Positions 41,863-51,052 of a stretch of 64,000 nucleotides of DNA are shown in pieces; the stretch's first letter is position 1, and every line of letters begins with the position of its first letter. The stretch is from positions 310,001 through 374,000 of the forward strand of contig JADJBL010000045.1 in assembly GCA_016703765.1 (NCBI GenBank). Reading direction: 5' to 3'. A program made the translations under genes and the position numbers. The notes beneath the pieces were generated by a model, which worked only from the letters and a program-made list of their open reading frames with translations, searched no databases and had not been told where the DNA came from. This DNA is from Saprospirales bacterium. GTDB lineage: Bacteria; Bacteroidota; Bacteroidia; Chitinophagales; Saprospiraceae.

Positions 41863-42489
41863 TTAATTTTTTTGAAGGAAATGCTGGACTTTGATAATAG
41901 CTTCAGCCCTGCTTTCCACGCCGAGTTTGAGGAACAGGTTTTTTAAATGAGTCTTTACGGTGTTGATGGAGACGAAGAGCTCGTCGGCCAGTTCCTGGTT
42001 GGCCTTGCCCCGGCAGAGCAATTGCAGCAGGTCCAGCTCGCGAGAGGTAAGGGCTTCGGGCAGGCTGCGGTTGATGTCTTCGAGGTGGCCGAAATGGGAG
42101 CGGATGACCGCGTAGTAACTATGCCGGGCAATTTCGATGGCGGCGCGAAGCCGATTCTCATCGAAGGGTTTGAGGACGAAACCGGCCGGGAGGGTCGCTT
42201 TCACCCTTTGGAGGGTCAGGATATCGGAAAGGGCGGTGAGGTAGATAAAGGGTATTCGGTACTCTCTGTTGATAGTCCCTCCGAGCTGGATGCCGTTTTG
42301 CCCGCCGCCGAGGTCGATGTCGAGGAGGACCAGATCGGGGAGGAGTTCATCGAGCAGCTCGAGGGCGCGCGCGGCGTGGTGGGCTTTTCCGACCACGTAG
42401 AAACCCAGGTCTTCCAGGGTCATAGCGATATCTTCGGCTATGATGGGGTCGTCTTCCACGATCAGGATGCGAAAAAGGGACTGGGTCAT
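41863..42489 (-). CDS. LuxR/NarL-type response regulator
   Basis: 208 residues. Receiver domain (about 6-125) with acidic pair in VEDDP, phospho-acceptor Asp57 ([10 protein letters not shown]), Thr in IYLTALSD and Lys in FVLKPFDE. C-terminal LuxR/GerE helix-turn-helix (about 145-205: [40 protein letters not shown]). Starts within the stop codon of the upstream kinase gene (4-nt overlap), so the two form a cotranscribed pair. Target genes unknown; the divergent amidohydrolase is a candidate. Confidence 0.94.
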   Translation of the reverse strand: MTQSLFRILIVEDDPIIAEDIAMTLEDLGFYVVGKAHHAARALELLDELLPDLVLLDIDLGGGQNGIQLGGTINREYRIPFIYLTALSDILTLQRVKATLPAGFVLKPFDENRLRAAIEIARHSYYAVIRSHFGHLEDINRSLPEALTSRELDLLQLLCRGKANQELADELFVSINTVKTHLKNLFLKLGVESRAEAIIKVQHFLQKN

Positions 42490-44411
42490 GCGCGCTCGAT
42501 CGATTGGTGCGGGATGATAAGGGTTACGATGGTGCCCGGAGGACTTTGGATATGGAGGCTGGCGCCCAGTTTTTCCTGCAGGAGTCGGATCAACCGGAAC
42601 CCAAAAGAGCTGTTCGTTCCCGAAAGGGCGTCTTTGGGCATGCCGGGGCCATCGTCTTCCACCTGCAAAATTAAGGATTCCGCGTCCGTTTTCAAGCGCA
42701 CGCCCAATTTGCCTGCCTGCCCTTCCCGGAAAGCGTATTTGACGGCATTGCAGACCAGTTCGTTGAGGATGAGGCCGACAGGGATAACGGTTTCCACATC
42801 CAGTTGGACCGGCTCGATATTTTTTTCGAGAAAAATTTGTTTGGGGTCAATCTGATAGGAGGCGAGAATGGTATCCATCAGGCGGTCGAAATAGGCGTTC
42901 ACGTCGATGGAGGCAGGGCTGTCCTGCTGGTAGAGATGCTGGTGAATGAGGGACATGGCCTGGACCCGGTTTCTGCTTTCCCGCAGGGCGCCGAGGGCCG
43001 CGCTGTCCTCCACCGTGCGCGATTGCAGGTTGAGCAGGCTGGAGATAAACTGGAGGTTGTTTTTGACCCGGTGGTGGATCTCTTTCAGGAGCAATTCCTT
43101 TTCGCTCAGGGCCTTTGCGATGATCTCGTTCTTTTCCCGGAGCAGGCGGGCTGTTTTGGAGCGCTGGTAGAGGTAGTAGGAGCTCAGCCCTGCAAGCAGA
43201 AACAGAAGTCCGGCGGCAATCCAGAGCGCTCTTTGCCGGAGCTTTTGTTGGGCGATCTGCAAGTCCTGCACTTTTATTTCTTCATCTCTTTGATGCAGAT
43301 CGAATTTACCCTGCATTTCTTCCTGGAGTGCCAGGCGCGTTTTTTCGGTCAGACTGTCTTTAATCGCCATGGATTCTTCCAGCAGATCGTATGCCCGGGC
43401 GGGTTCTCCTTTTTGGCGAAGGGTTTGGCTCAGGTGGAGCAGAAACACCCGCTCCTCTTCCGGATTGTGGGCCAATCGCGCGTGATCCAGTCCGGAGGAG
43501 AAAAAGAATTCGGCCTGCTCAAAGCGCTTGAGGTGGAGGTAGATCTCTCCCAGGCCGTACAATGCTTTGGTGTAAAATTGGGTGTCGGGATTTTTTTTGC
43601 CGTACTCATAGGCCTGGAGGTAGGGCTGTTCAGCCTTTTCATGCTGGCCCAGGTTGATGTAGACGGAGCCCAGGATGGCCTGGCAGTGGGCAACATTTCC
43701 CTCTTCTCCGAGGGCCCGGTAGAGTCCGATCGCTTTTTCGAGGTTCGCTTCCGCCCGGGCGTGGTTCCCCTTGTAACTTTCCGCCGACCCGATATTCATG
43801 TACGTGGTCGCCATGCCGCTGGAGTCTTTTTCGGCTGTTTTGATGGCCAGGGATTTTTCGTAAATGGCGATCGCGTCGTCATAACTTCCCTCGATCCTGT
43901 AAATGACGGCCATGTTGTTGTACAGGCGCGCCAGGTCCGTCTTTTTCGCCAGTCGCTCGAAATACGGGAGGGCATTGAGGTGGTGAAACATGGCTTGGTC
44001 GTAAACCCCTTCTATCTGATATTCCAGCCCGATATTGTGTTCAGCCAGGGCCCAGAGAAGGCTGTCGCCGGTTTGGAGGTACATGGTTTGAGACGCCTTC
44101 AACAAGATGCGGGCGGAATCGCTGTTGCCCAGCAGGCTGAGGGCAATGGCTTTAGAGCCCATCAGGCGGGCCCTCGTCTTCGTTTGTTTGAGCCGTTGGG
44201 CCAGCAGAATCCCTTCATCCGCAAATTTCCTGGCATCCCGCGGGTGTTCATCCAGCAACAGGTAGCTGTACTCTAAATATTGGTTCAGGGCAGCGGTATC
44301 CTGGGGCATGGCGTACAGAACCTTGCGCAGGCTGTCGGGGTTTTGCGCCCACCCGCCGAGGGGGAGCACAAAAAACAGACAAAAGTAAAGAGCCCGGACA
44401 AGAGAGGACAT
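42486..44411 (-). CDS. TPR-containing sensor histidine kinase
   Basis: 641 residues from the ATG at 44411, chosen because it starts a signal peptide ([20 protein letters not shown]). A periplasmic TPR array (about 30-375, e.g. [28 protein letters not shown]) is followed by a coiled segment, one membrane helix (about 400-420, [20 protein letters not shown]) and a HisKA_2-type kinase core. The H-box is [20 protein letters not shown], and the HATPase motifs are [25 protein letters not shown] and [16 protein letters not shown]. This layout is common in Bacteroidota. The signal sensed is unknown. Overlaps its response regulator by 4 nt. Confidence 0.93.
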   Translation of the reverse strand: MSSLVRALYFCLFFVLPLGGWAQNPDSLRKVLYAMPQDTAALNQYLEYSYLLLDEHPRDARKFADEGILLAQRLKQTKTRARLMGSKAIALSLLGNSDSARILLKASQTMYLQTGDSLLWALAEHNIGLEYQIEGVYDQAMFHHLNALPYFERLAKKTDLARLYNNMAVIYRIEGSYDDAIAIYEKSLAIKTAEKDSSGMATTYMNIGSAESYKGNHARAEANLEKAIGLYRALGEEGNVAHCQAILGSVYINLGQHEKAEQPYLQAYEYGKKNPDTQFYTKALYGLGEIYLHLKRFEQAEFFFSSGLDHARLAHNPEEERVFLLHLSQTLRQKGEPARAYDLLEESMAIKDSLTEKTRLALQEEMQGKFDLHQRDEEIKVQDLQIAQQKLRQRALWIAAGLLFLLAGLSSYYLYQRSKTARLLREKNEIIAKALSEKELLLKEIHHRVKNNLQFISSLLNLQSRTVEDSAALGALRESRNRVQAMSLIHQHLYQQDSPASIDVNAYFDRLMDTILASYQIDPKQIFLEKNIEPVQLDVETVIPVGLILNELVCNAVKYAFREGQAGKLGVRLKTDAESLILQVEDDGPGMPKDALSGTNSSFGFRLIRLLQEKLGASLHIQSPPGTIVTLIIPHQSIERA

Positions 44412-44466
44412 GGAAGAATCTTTGACTAAATTTAGCGGTTTTTCCGGCTGCATAACTGTTATTAGA

Positions 44467-46251
44467 ATGAAATCCCAACTTACGACTTTACTTTTCATTG
44501 CTTTCCTGTTTTCCTGTTCCGAAAAAACGGATTTGGCCGACACGGTTTTTTTAAATGCCGTCCTGGCCACCGTCGATAAAGAACAACCCCTCGCCACCGC
44601 CCTCGCCATTCGCGGCGACCGGATCATCTGCGTGGGCGACCAGGCCCTCATCGAAAAGTGGATCGGGCCCCAAACCACGGTGTACGACCTCGAAGGGCGC
44701 TTTGTCATGCCCGGCTTTATCGAAGGACATGGCCATTTTTCCGGATTGGGGAAAATGCTGGCCAATCTCAACCTCATGCACGCCGCCAATTGGGACGAAG
44801 CAGTTGGCCAGGTAGCTGCCGCTGTAGAAAAAGCCCAACCCGGCGACTGGATCTACGGCAGGGGCTGGCATCAGGAAAAGTGGGACCGGCGGCCGGAGCC
44901 CAACGTATTGGGCTATCCCTTCCACGAAGGCCTCAGCGGCGTTTCCCCCGACAATCCGGTCATCCTTTTTCACGCCAGCGGGCACGCCCTTTATGCCAAC
45001 CAGGCCGCCATGGACGCAGCGGGGATCAATGTGGAAACAGCAGACCCCAAAGGCGGGGAGATCGTCCGCGACGCTGCCGGCCGGGCCATCGGGGTTTTCG
45101 AAGAAGAGGCTATGACCCTGATACGCAACGCCTATAACACCTATCTCTCCTCCCTGTCGGAAGCCGAGCACGCGAGGAGATGGCTCTCCTGGGTCGAGGC
45201 CGCCGAGGAAGAATGCCTCCGAAAAGGGGTCACTTCCTTTCAGGACGCAGGCACAGGGTCTTCCGAGTTTGAAGTGTACAGTTCCCTTCCGGAAATGAAA
45301 CGGTATCAAGAGCTGGCGGAGAAGGATCAGCTCGATATCCGGATCTGGGCCATGGTCCGGGATTCGTACGACAAGCTCAAGGACCATATAGACGAATTCC
45401 CCGTAATCGGCGCGGGAAATTACTTTTTCACCTGTCGGGCCATCAAGTCGGAAGTGGACGGGGCCCTGGGCGCTTTCGGCGCCTGGCTCCTGAGCCCCTA
45501 CAACGACAAGCCGGGCTTCGAAGGCCAGAACACGACCTCCGTGGAAGAGGTTCGAAATATCGCCAGGCTGGCCACGCAGCGCAATATGCAGTTTTGCGTG
45601 CACGCCATCGGCGATAGGGCCAATCGCGTGGTGTTGGATATTTTCGAAGAGCAGTTCAGGCAGCGTCCCGAGAAAAAGGACTGGCGCTGGCGGATGGAGC
45701 ATGCCCAGCACCTTGACACCACTGACATCCCGCGCTTTGCCCAGCTCGGTGTGATCGCCTCCATGCAGGGGATACACTGCACCTCCGACGCTCCCTTCGT
45801 AGTGAGCCGCCTCGGGGAGGAGCGCGCACGCCTGGGCGCCTACGCCTGGCGCTCGCTGCTCGACCGCGGGGTGATCGTCGCCAACGGCACGGACGCCCCG
45901 GTGGAGGACGTGGATCCTATCAAGAATTTTTACGCATCCGTCACCCGAAAACGCGAGGACAACGGGTTGGAGTTTTTTGCCGAACAGAGAATGACGAGGG
46001 AAGAGGCGCTATACTCTTACACACTTGGCAACGCCTACGCGGCTTTTGAAGAAGACCTCAAAGGGTCGCTGGAATACGGAAAGTTGGCAGACCTGGTCGT
46101 TCTTTCGAACAACTTGCTCAGCTGCGGCGATGAGGAGATTTTAGGCACGGAGGTGTTGCTCACCATGGTCGGGGGAGTGGTCAAGTATCGAAAAGAAGGG
46201 TTTTCATTGACCGCTGTTTCCCAGAAAAATAAAGAACCGCAAAGGCGCTAA
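44467..46251 (+). CDS. Amidohydrolase family lipoprotein (YtcJ-like)
   Basis: 594 residues from the ATG at 44467, which starts a lipoprotein signal ([17 protein letters not shown], Cys17). The amidohydrolase_3 fold has [13 protein letters not shown] (HxH), the later His residues in [12 protein letters not shown] and MEHAQHL, and the metal Asp in [11 protein letters not shown]. YtcJ-type enzymes hydrolyse C-N bonds; the substrate is not predicted. The last four codons and the stop (..EPQRR*) lie inside a dispersed inverted repeat (46237-46295). Divergent from the two-component genes. Confidence 0.88.
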   Translation: MKSQLTTLLFIAFLFSCSEKTDLADTVFLNAVLATVDKEQPLATALAIRGDRIICVGDQALIEKWIGPQTTVYDLEGRFVMPGFIEGHGHFSGLGKMLANLNLMHAANWDEAVGQVAAAVEKAQPGDWIYGRGWHQEKWDRRPEPNVLGYPFHEGLSGVSPDNPVILFHASGHALYANQAAMDAAGINVETADPKGGEIVRDAAGRAIGVFEEEAMTLIRNAYNTYLSSLSEAEHARRWLSWVEAAEEECLRKGVTSFQDAGTGSSEFEVYSSLPEMKRYQELAEKDQLDIRIWAMVRDSYDKLKDHIDEFPVIGAGNYFFTCRAIKSEVDGALGAFGAWLLSPYNDKPGFEGQNTTSVEEVRNIARLATQRNMQFCVHAIGDRANRVVLDIFEEQFRQRPEKKDWRWRMEHAQHLDTTDIPRFAQLGVIASMQGIHCTSDAPFVVSRLGEERARLGAYAWRSLLDRGVIVANGTDAPVEDVDPIKNFYASVTRKREDNGLEFFAEQRMTREEALYSYTLGNAYAAFEEDLKGSLEYGKLADLVVLSNNLLSCGDEEILGTEVLLTMVGGVVKYRKEGFSLTAVSQKNKEPQRR

Positions 46252-46295
46252 GGACGCAAAGAGGATTTATCTTTGCGTCCTTAGCGCCTTTGCGG
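46237..46295. repeat. Dispersed CCGCAAAGGCGC inverted repeat, copy 1
   Basis: 26-bp perfect arms (CCGCAAAGGCGCTAAGGACG... and its complement) with a 7-nt loop (46263-46269). It contains the stop codon of the amidohydrolase gene and separates it from the convergent NRDE gene. Related copies lie at 47119-47205 and 59427-59522. Confidence 0.8.
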
Positions 46296-46328
46296 AAAAA
46301 ATAACACGTTAAGAGGTTTTACGCCTCG

Positions 46329-47055
46329 CTAGGCGCCCTGGGCAGGCTGCAAAACAAGGGACTCCGTCTTGACGTCCTGCCGGAGCAGGTCGTGGTAGAT
46401 AAAATCCAGTTTCCCAGGCTTTTTGACCACGTGGGTGATGCTCACCGTCTGGACGACGCCATTTCGATCCATTACATAATCGTTCCAGGGGTCGCCCTCC
46501 CCTCCGTGCCGGTGGAGAGAGTGGATCGCCTCCAGGCTCCAGTCGCTGCGGTTAGCGAGCCAGTTCCGGAACCAACCTTGTCGTTTTTCCTCTTACCTCC
46601 TCGGTGTACAGCGTGGCGGAAGACCAGATTTGATAAGCTTTGGCATCGAGCTCCCGGAAATGGACCTCCTTTTCATCCCAGCGGAGCTCGAAGAGCCGGC
46701 CTTTTTCGAGGATGATAAAGGTGAAGGGTTCCATGCCTTCGAAGTCGTATTCTGAAGCAAAAGCGCCGGCGCGGGAGAAGTCGAAAAAGTTGAGCACCAT
46801 GAGGCCCCGGCTCTTCTTGTAGGGAGGGCTGTGTCGGTGCTTCTCAAAAGCCCCGTTCAAGAGGCAGACGACCCTGTTGTGGTTGTCCGCTACGATCCAG
46901 GACCCGCCGGCCGCGGTGTCGCGGGGGAAGAGGAGGGTGTTCCCGGGGGTTTCGAGCCGGGTCAGATTGCGGGGTGAGCGGGCGGGGCTCTCATCGCGGT
47001 TGGAACTCAGCACGAAGGAGTCGGGGCCCTGGGGGATATAAGTAACGGTACACAT
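46329..47055 (-). pseudogene. NRDE-family (Ntn-hydrolase-like) protein, frameshifted
   Basis: Begins MCTVTYIPQGPDSFVLSSNRDESPAR, with the Cys2 nucleophile position and NRDE motif of the family. It continues RDTAAGGSWIVADNHNRVVC, then leaves frame after EEVRGK at the A5 run (T5 at 46584-46588 on the plus strand). With one A fewer the frame continues RQGWFRNWLANRSDWSLEAI to the stop at 46329 and gives 241 residues, a normal length for NRDE proteins. As it stands, the protein would end early after 167 codons. Probably an assembly error. The 241-residue version is clearly coding; function is only known by analogy (transport and Golgi organization 2-like). Confidence 0.82.
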
Positions 47056-47118
47056 AGATTTTTCAAATACTACTCTGTCAGTAATTTAATAATAGTCCTT
47101 TATTCCATTTTTGAAAAT

Positions 47119-47205
47119 TTAAACCGCAAAGACGCTAAGAACGCTAAGTCGGCGAGGATATCCTCTTTGCGAATTTCTTTGCGCCTTTGCGTCTTCGCGG
47201 TTTAA
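47119..47205. repeat. Dispersed CCGCAAAGGCGC inverted repeat, copy 2
   Basis: Outer arms TTAAACCGCAAAGACGC (47119-47135) and GCGTCTTCGCGGTTTAA (47189-47205), complementary except for one mismatch, with a 53-nt middle of related short motifs (AACGCTAAG, CTTTGCG). Lies between two minus-strand genes. Confidence 0.75.
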
Positions 47206-47217
47206 TATTCAAAGTTT

Positions 47218-47892
47218 TCAGGGGTAGCGAACCAGCACCTCTTCGAGGCTTTTCCGGCTGATATCGGGCACTTCCGCGTTTTCCGCGGGGTATCCCACTG
47301 GAATGAGCAGAAAGGGCTTTTCATTTTCGGGCCGCTTCAGGATTTCCTGCAAAAAATTCATCGGGCTGGGGGTATGGGTCAGGGCTACCAATCCTGCGTA
47401 ATGGATGGCGGCGAGGAGAAAACCGGTTGCCAGTCCTACGGATTCCATCACGTAGTAGTTTTTGAGTTTTTCGGCGCCGGCCTGCTCCCAGCTTTTTTTG
47501 AAGACGACGATCAGGTAAGGGGCTGTTTCCAGAAAAGGCTTTTCCCAATTGGTGCCTAGGGTTTTGAGGTCGTCCAGCCATTCGTCAGACATCCGGCCGT
47601 GGTAGTTGGTGTACTCCTCCTTTTCGGCCGCCTCGCGGATCGCCTTTTTGATGGCCGGGTCGGAAACGAGGCAAAAGGTCCAGGGCTGTTTGTTGGCCCC
47701 GGAAGGCGCGGTGGAGGCGGTCAGGATGATCTGTTCGATTAGCTCCGCAGGCACCGGTTTGTCGGAAAAATCGCGGACGGTGCGGCGTCTGTTCATCAAT
47801 TCGTAAAAAGAGTGGCTGCGTTCGAGCATTTCCCCGGGGGGATAGGCTGTTGGACGGAAGGGGATGAACCTGGGTTGGAGATCTTTTTCCAT
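47218..47892 (-). CDS. Nitroreductase family protein
   Basis: 224 residues of the FMN-dependent nitroreductase fold, with the FMN-binding arginines in ELMNRRRTVRDFSDKPV (about 33-49), TASTAPSGANKQPW (about 76-89), and the glycine-rich ESVGLATGFLLAAIHYAGLV (about 153-172). The late PENEKPFLLIPVGYPAENA is typical. The N-terminus (RFIPFRPTAYPPGEMLERS) resembles iodotyrosine-deiodinase-like or IYD/BluB-related members. Physiological substrate unknown. Divergent from the SDR gene. Confidence 0.9.
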   Translation of the reverse strand: MEKDLQPRFIPFRPTAYPPGEMLERSHSFYELMNRRRTVRDFSDKPVPAELIEQIILTASTAPSGANKQPWTFCLVSDPAIKKAIREAAEKEEYTNYHGRMSDEWLDDLKTLGTNWEKPFLETAPYLIVVFKKSWEQAGAEKLKNYYVMESVGLATGFLLAAIHYAGLVALTHTPSPMNFLQEILKRPENEKPFLLIPVGYPAENAEVPDISRKSLEEVLVRYP

Positions 47893-47923
47893 TATTCAAA
47901 AATAGGAAGAATTATTTTTGTGG

Positions 47924-48781
47924 ATGGAAGAGAAAACCGCATGTATTACCGGGGCCGGAAGCGGGATCGGATTTCACACGGCGCTCGAACTGGCCCGGCA
48001 GGGCTACCGGGTGATCCTGGGGATCCGGAACGCAGAAAAGGCGGCCATTTCTGCAAACGAGATCCGGAAGGCCGTGCCGGGAGCCAGTGTCCTGCCGATG
48101 ACCCTCGATTTGTCGTCCCGCGTTTCCATCGAAGCTTTTGCAGCGGAGCTGAGCGCATCGGTCCCCTCGTTGGATATCCTGGTCAACAATGCCGGCCAGA
48201 TGTGTTCGACCTACAAAACTACCGCCGATGGCTTTGAGCTTCAGATCGGGGTCAATTATCTGGGGCATTTCCTGCTCACCCGGCTCCTGCACGGGCATCT
48301 GAAAAAATCGCCCGAGGGGAGGGTGATCGTCGTCTCCTCCTCCGCTCATTACGGGGGGAAGATCGATTTCGAACGCTTCCGGAGCGATAAGGGGAAATAT
48401 CGCGGGATGCCCGCTTATGCCCAATCCAAACTGGCCAAAGTGTTATTTGCCAGGGAGTTTGCCCGGCGGCATCCGGAACTTCGCTGCTACAGCCTGCATC
48501 CCGGGGTAGTTGCCAGCGATATCGTGCGGGGCGAAAACCAGGGCTTGTTGATGACGATAGGCTGGGCATTGTTCAAGCCATTTACCTTTTCTCCCCGGCG
48601 GGGCGCCAAAACCAGCCTCTACCTGGCCACCGCCTCGCCCCCTCCCGAACCCAACGGGCAATATTTCGACGAGCACCAGCACCCGATGAGGCCTTCCCGC
48701 CTGGCCCAGGACCCCGAACTCGCCAGGGAACTATGGGAGGTCAGCGAGCGGTTGTGGCGGGAGGCAGGGGCGAAGATTTAA
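47924..48781 (+). CDS. Short-chain dehydrogenase/reductase
   Basis: 285 residues from the ATG at 47924. Classical SDR features are seen: TGAGSGIG (about 9-16), NNAG (about 87-90), the catalytic Ser of VVSSSAHYGG, and YAQSK (Tyr-x3-Lys). The C-terminal LHPGVVASDI is as in the retinol-dehydrogenase-like subgroup (RDH12-like), which usually oxidises or reduces alcohols or aldehydes with NADP(H). The real substrate is not predicted. Followed at 18 nt by the PLP decarboxylase gene. Confidence 0.9.
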   Translation: MEEKTACITGAGSGIGFHTALELARQGYRVILGIRNAEKAAISANEIRKAVPGASVLPMTLDLSSRVSIEAFAAELSASVPSLDILVNNAGQMCSTYKTTADGFELQIGVNYLGHFLLTRLLHGHLKKSPEGRVIVVSSSAHYGGKIDFERFRSDKGKYRGMPAYAQSKLAKVLFAREFARRHPELRCYSLHPGVVASDIVRGENQGLLMTIGWALFKPFTFSPRRGAKTSLYLATASPPPEPNGQYFDEHQHPMRPSRLAQDPELARELWEVSERLWREAGAKI

Positions 48782-48799
48782 ACCAGACAATACCATTTT

Positions 48800-50264
48800 A
48801 TGATAGACAAGATAAAATCTTTAGAAACCCTCTCCCGCCAACTCGAACCCAATCCGGCCCTTCGCTCGGAATGGAACCGACAAGTGCAGGCTTATGCAGA
48901 CCAGTTTATCGACCGCTTGCCCGACGCAAAAGGGTACGAAAATATGGACCGGGTGAGCGACTGGACCCGAAATTGCCCGATAGGCGAAGAGGGAAGGGAC
49001 ATGGAGGAGTTGCTGCAAATTCTCGACCGGGAAGTCGACAACGTGGGCTTAAACCCGGCCTCCGGGGCGCACCTGGGGTATATCCCGGGAGGAGGGGTTT
49101 TCCCGACCGCGCTCGGAGATTACCTGGCGGCGGTGAGCAACCGCTACGCGGGGATCTATTTCGCCAATCCAGGCGCTGTGCAGTTGGAAAACCAGTTGAT
49201 CCGCTGGATGTGCGACATGGTGGGCTATCCCGCCGAATCGCTGGGCAATCTCTCCTCCGGCGGCTCCATCGCCAACCTGGTGGCCATTACGACCGCCCGC
49301 GACCACCTGGGCATCAAGCCCCGGCTCGTGGAATCGGCGGTGATCTACCTGACGGTGCAGGTGCACCACTGCGTGCACAAGGCCCTGCGGATTGCGGGCC
49401 TGGCCGACGCCGTCATCCGAAACGTGCCGCTGGACCACCATTTTCGCATGGACGCCGCCGCGCTTCGCTCTCAGGTGGAGCAGGACAAAGCCGCCGGGCT
49501 ACGTCCCTTCCTCGTAGTCGCCTCCGCAGGCACGACCGACACCGGCGCGATGGATCCTCTGGACGCCATTGCCGATGTGGCCGAAGAGCACGGCCTCTGG
49601 TTTCACGTGGATGCCGCCTACGGAGGGTTCTTCATCCTGCTGGACGAGCTGAAGCCCCTCTTTTTCCGGAATTTCGAGATCCGACAGCGTGGCCATCGAT
49701 CCGCACAAGGGTCTGTTTCTTTCCTACGGACTGGGGGCGGTGTTGATCAAAAACGTGCGGGCTCAATACGAATCTCACTATTACAGGGCAAACTACATGC
49801 AGGACGTGCAGGTCATGGAAGACGAGCCCAGTCCGGCCGACCTATCGCCCGAGCTGACCAAGCATTTCCGGGGCCTTCGCATGTGGATGGCGCTCCAGTT
49901 GTTTGGGTTGGCGCCTTTCCGGGCCTGCCTGGAGGAAAAGAGGCAATTGGCCTTATATTTTTATGAAGAAGTGCAAAAATTGGGATTTGAGGTAGGTCCC
50001 GTGCCGGACCTGTCGGTCATGATCTACCGTTTCGTACCAAAGCAAGGCGATCCCGATGAGTTCAACCGCAGGTTGGTGGAGCTCCTGCACGCCGACGGAC
50101 GCATTTTCGTCTCCTCTACCGCCATCGACGGGGCGTTCTGGATCCGGTTGGCGGTGTTGTCGTTCCGCACCCATTTGGAGCATATCGAGCGGTTGTTGGG
50201 GATGATAAGGGAGGCGCTTGGGCGGCTGCAGGCTGTGGGGAGCATCGACAACCCCAATTTCTGA
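48800..50264 (+). pseudogene. PLP-dependent amino-acid decarboxylase (aromatic-L-amino-acid decarboxylase fold), frameshifted
   Basis: The gene splits in two frames. The first (from 48800) starts MIDKIKSLETLSRQLEPNPALR and includes NLSSGGSIANLVAI, VHHCVHKALRIAGL and LWFHVDAAYGGFF with the PLP-interacting Asp. It breaks after ELKPLF. The T5 run at 49661-49665 has one base too many; with T4 the protein continues SGISRSDSVAIDPHKGLFLS, where the Lys is the Schiff-base residue, to the stop at 50264. The repaired length is 487 residues, typical for group II decarboxylases. The substrate cannot be assigned between aromatic and acidic amino acids. Follows the SDR gene by 18 nt, so the two may be an operon. 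Likely an assembly error. Confidence 0.85.
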
Positions 50265-50389
50265 ACCACAGATTAAGTGGATTAATCGATTTCGCGGATT
50301 AAGGACAGCATTGAGTAAAGTCCATCTTGCCTCGTCAATTAATCTCAATCACTGCATCAATAATGGAATCCTTTTATCACCGAAAGCGT

Positions 50390-50397
50390 TAACTTTA
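50390..50397 (+). promoter_or_regulatory. Putative -7 element of the toxin-antitoxin locus
   Basis: TAACTTTA, one base off the consensus. It overlaps the in-frame ATG at 50397, so transcription would begin downstream of it. This supports the ATG at 50424 as the real antitoxin start. Confidence 0.35.
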
Positions 50398-50423
50398 TGC
50401 AACGACCCATTAAACTCCTGCTT

Positions 50424-50687
50424 ATGAGTACCATTGAGATCAGAGCCGAGCTGCACAAGCTCATCGACCAGGTGGACGAACGCTTTCTCAAAGCTGTTTA
50501 CCTGATGGTCAGTTCATACCAGGGAAAGGACGCTATTATTGCTTATGATATTGATGGTACGCCGCGTACAGCTTCTGAATTGGCCGCTATTTTGGATAAG
50601 GAAGTAGAAGCTGCAAGGCGCGGGGATTACATTACCATAGAGGAGTTCCAAAAACGATCCGCAGAATGGGGCAAATCTACCAAGTAG
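50424..50687 (+). CDS. Antitoxin of a type II toxin-antitoxin system (addiction-module, RelB/ParD-like)
   Basis: 87 residues from the ATG at 50424 (MSTIEIRAELHKLIDQVDERFLKAVYLMVSS). It resembles a recurrent Bacteroidota antitoxin group with an N-terminal helix-rich dimerisation part and a toxin-neutralising C-terminal tail (DKEVEAARRGDYITIEEFQKRS). The 3' end overlaps the toxin start by 22 nt, as is usual for such pairs. Expected to bind and inhibit the ParE/RelE-like toxin and repress the locus. The DNA-binding type is not obvious. Confidence 0.75.
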   Translation: MSTIEIRAELHKLIDQVDERFLKAVYLMVSSYQGKDAIIAYDIDGTPRTASELAAILDKEVEAARRGDYITIEEFQKRSAEWGKSTK

Positions 50688-50992
50688 TTCTTACTGCGGG
50701 CGCCCAGGCTGATATTAGAAATATCTACGATTATCTTTTAGAGAATGCCTCTTACCAAACTGCCGAGCGCGTAAAAGCGGGTATTGAGGAGGAAATCGCC
50801 AAGTTGGCCCATATGCCCGAATCAAGAGGATTGCTGCGCAGAACAAAAAGTGAGACTGTTTACTGTTTATCGGCGGGTGTTGAAATGGTCTTACCGGATC
50901 ATTTTTACCATTGAAGAAGCGGAACTCAGGGTTTTGTTGTAAGAATCGATCGCACAAAAAGCGACCCTGTAAGGCTTGAAGACCTTCCATAA
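50666..50992 (+). pseudogene. RelE/ParE-type toxin with two compensating frameshifts
   Basis: The N-terminal frame (MGQIYQVVLTAGAQADIRNI, then LAHMPESRGLLRRTKSETVY) is a RelE/ParE toxin. The next segment lies in the +1 frame (YRRVLKWSYRIIFTIEEAEL, 50868 onward), and the last part is back in the first frame (VVRIDRTKSDPVRLEDLP), ending at 50992. One base too many at about 50850-50871 and one too few at about 50931-50940 would rebuild 108 residues, a normal length. As read, the first frame stops at 50914. Either the toxin is inactivated, as happens to toxins, or the sequence has errors, as neighbouring genes suggest. Confidence 0.7.
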
Positions 50993-51052
50993 AAAAAATA
51001 GATACTCCTTGGCCTGTGGTGATCCCCAGGGGTCAATATGTCCTCTCACGCC

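Noticed and set aside
42804..44276. 490-codon open frame antisense to the histidine kinase
   Set aside because: The minus-strand kinase has all HisKA/HATPase motifs, so this is a shadow frame.
50265..50345. Possible CCACAGATTAAGTGGATTAATC repeat after the decarboxylase gene
   Set aside because: Only one copy and no clear partner arm in the window.
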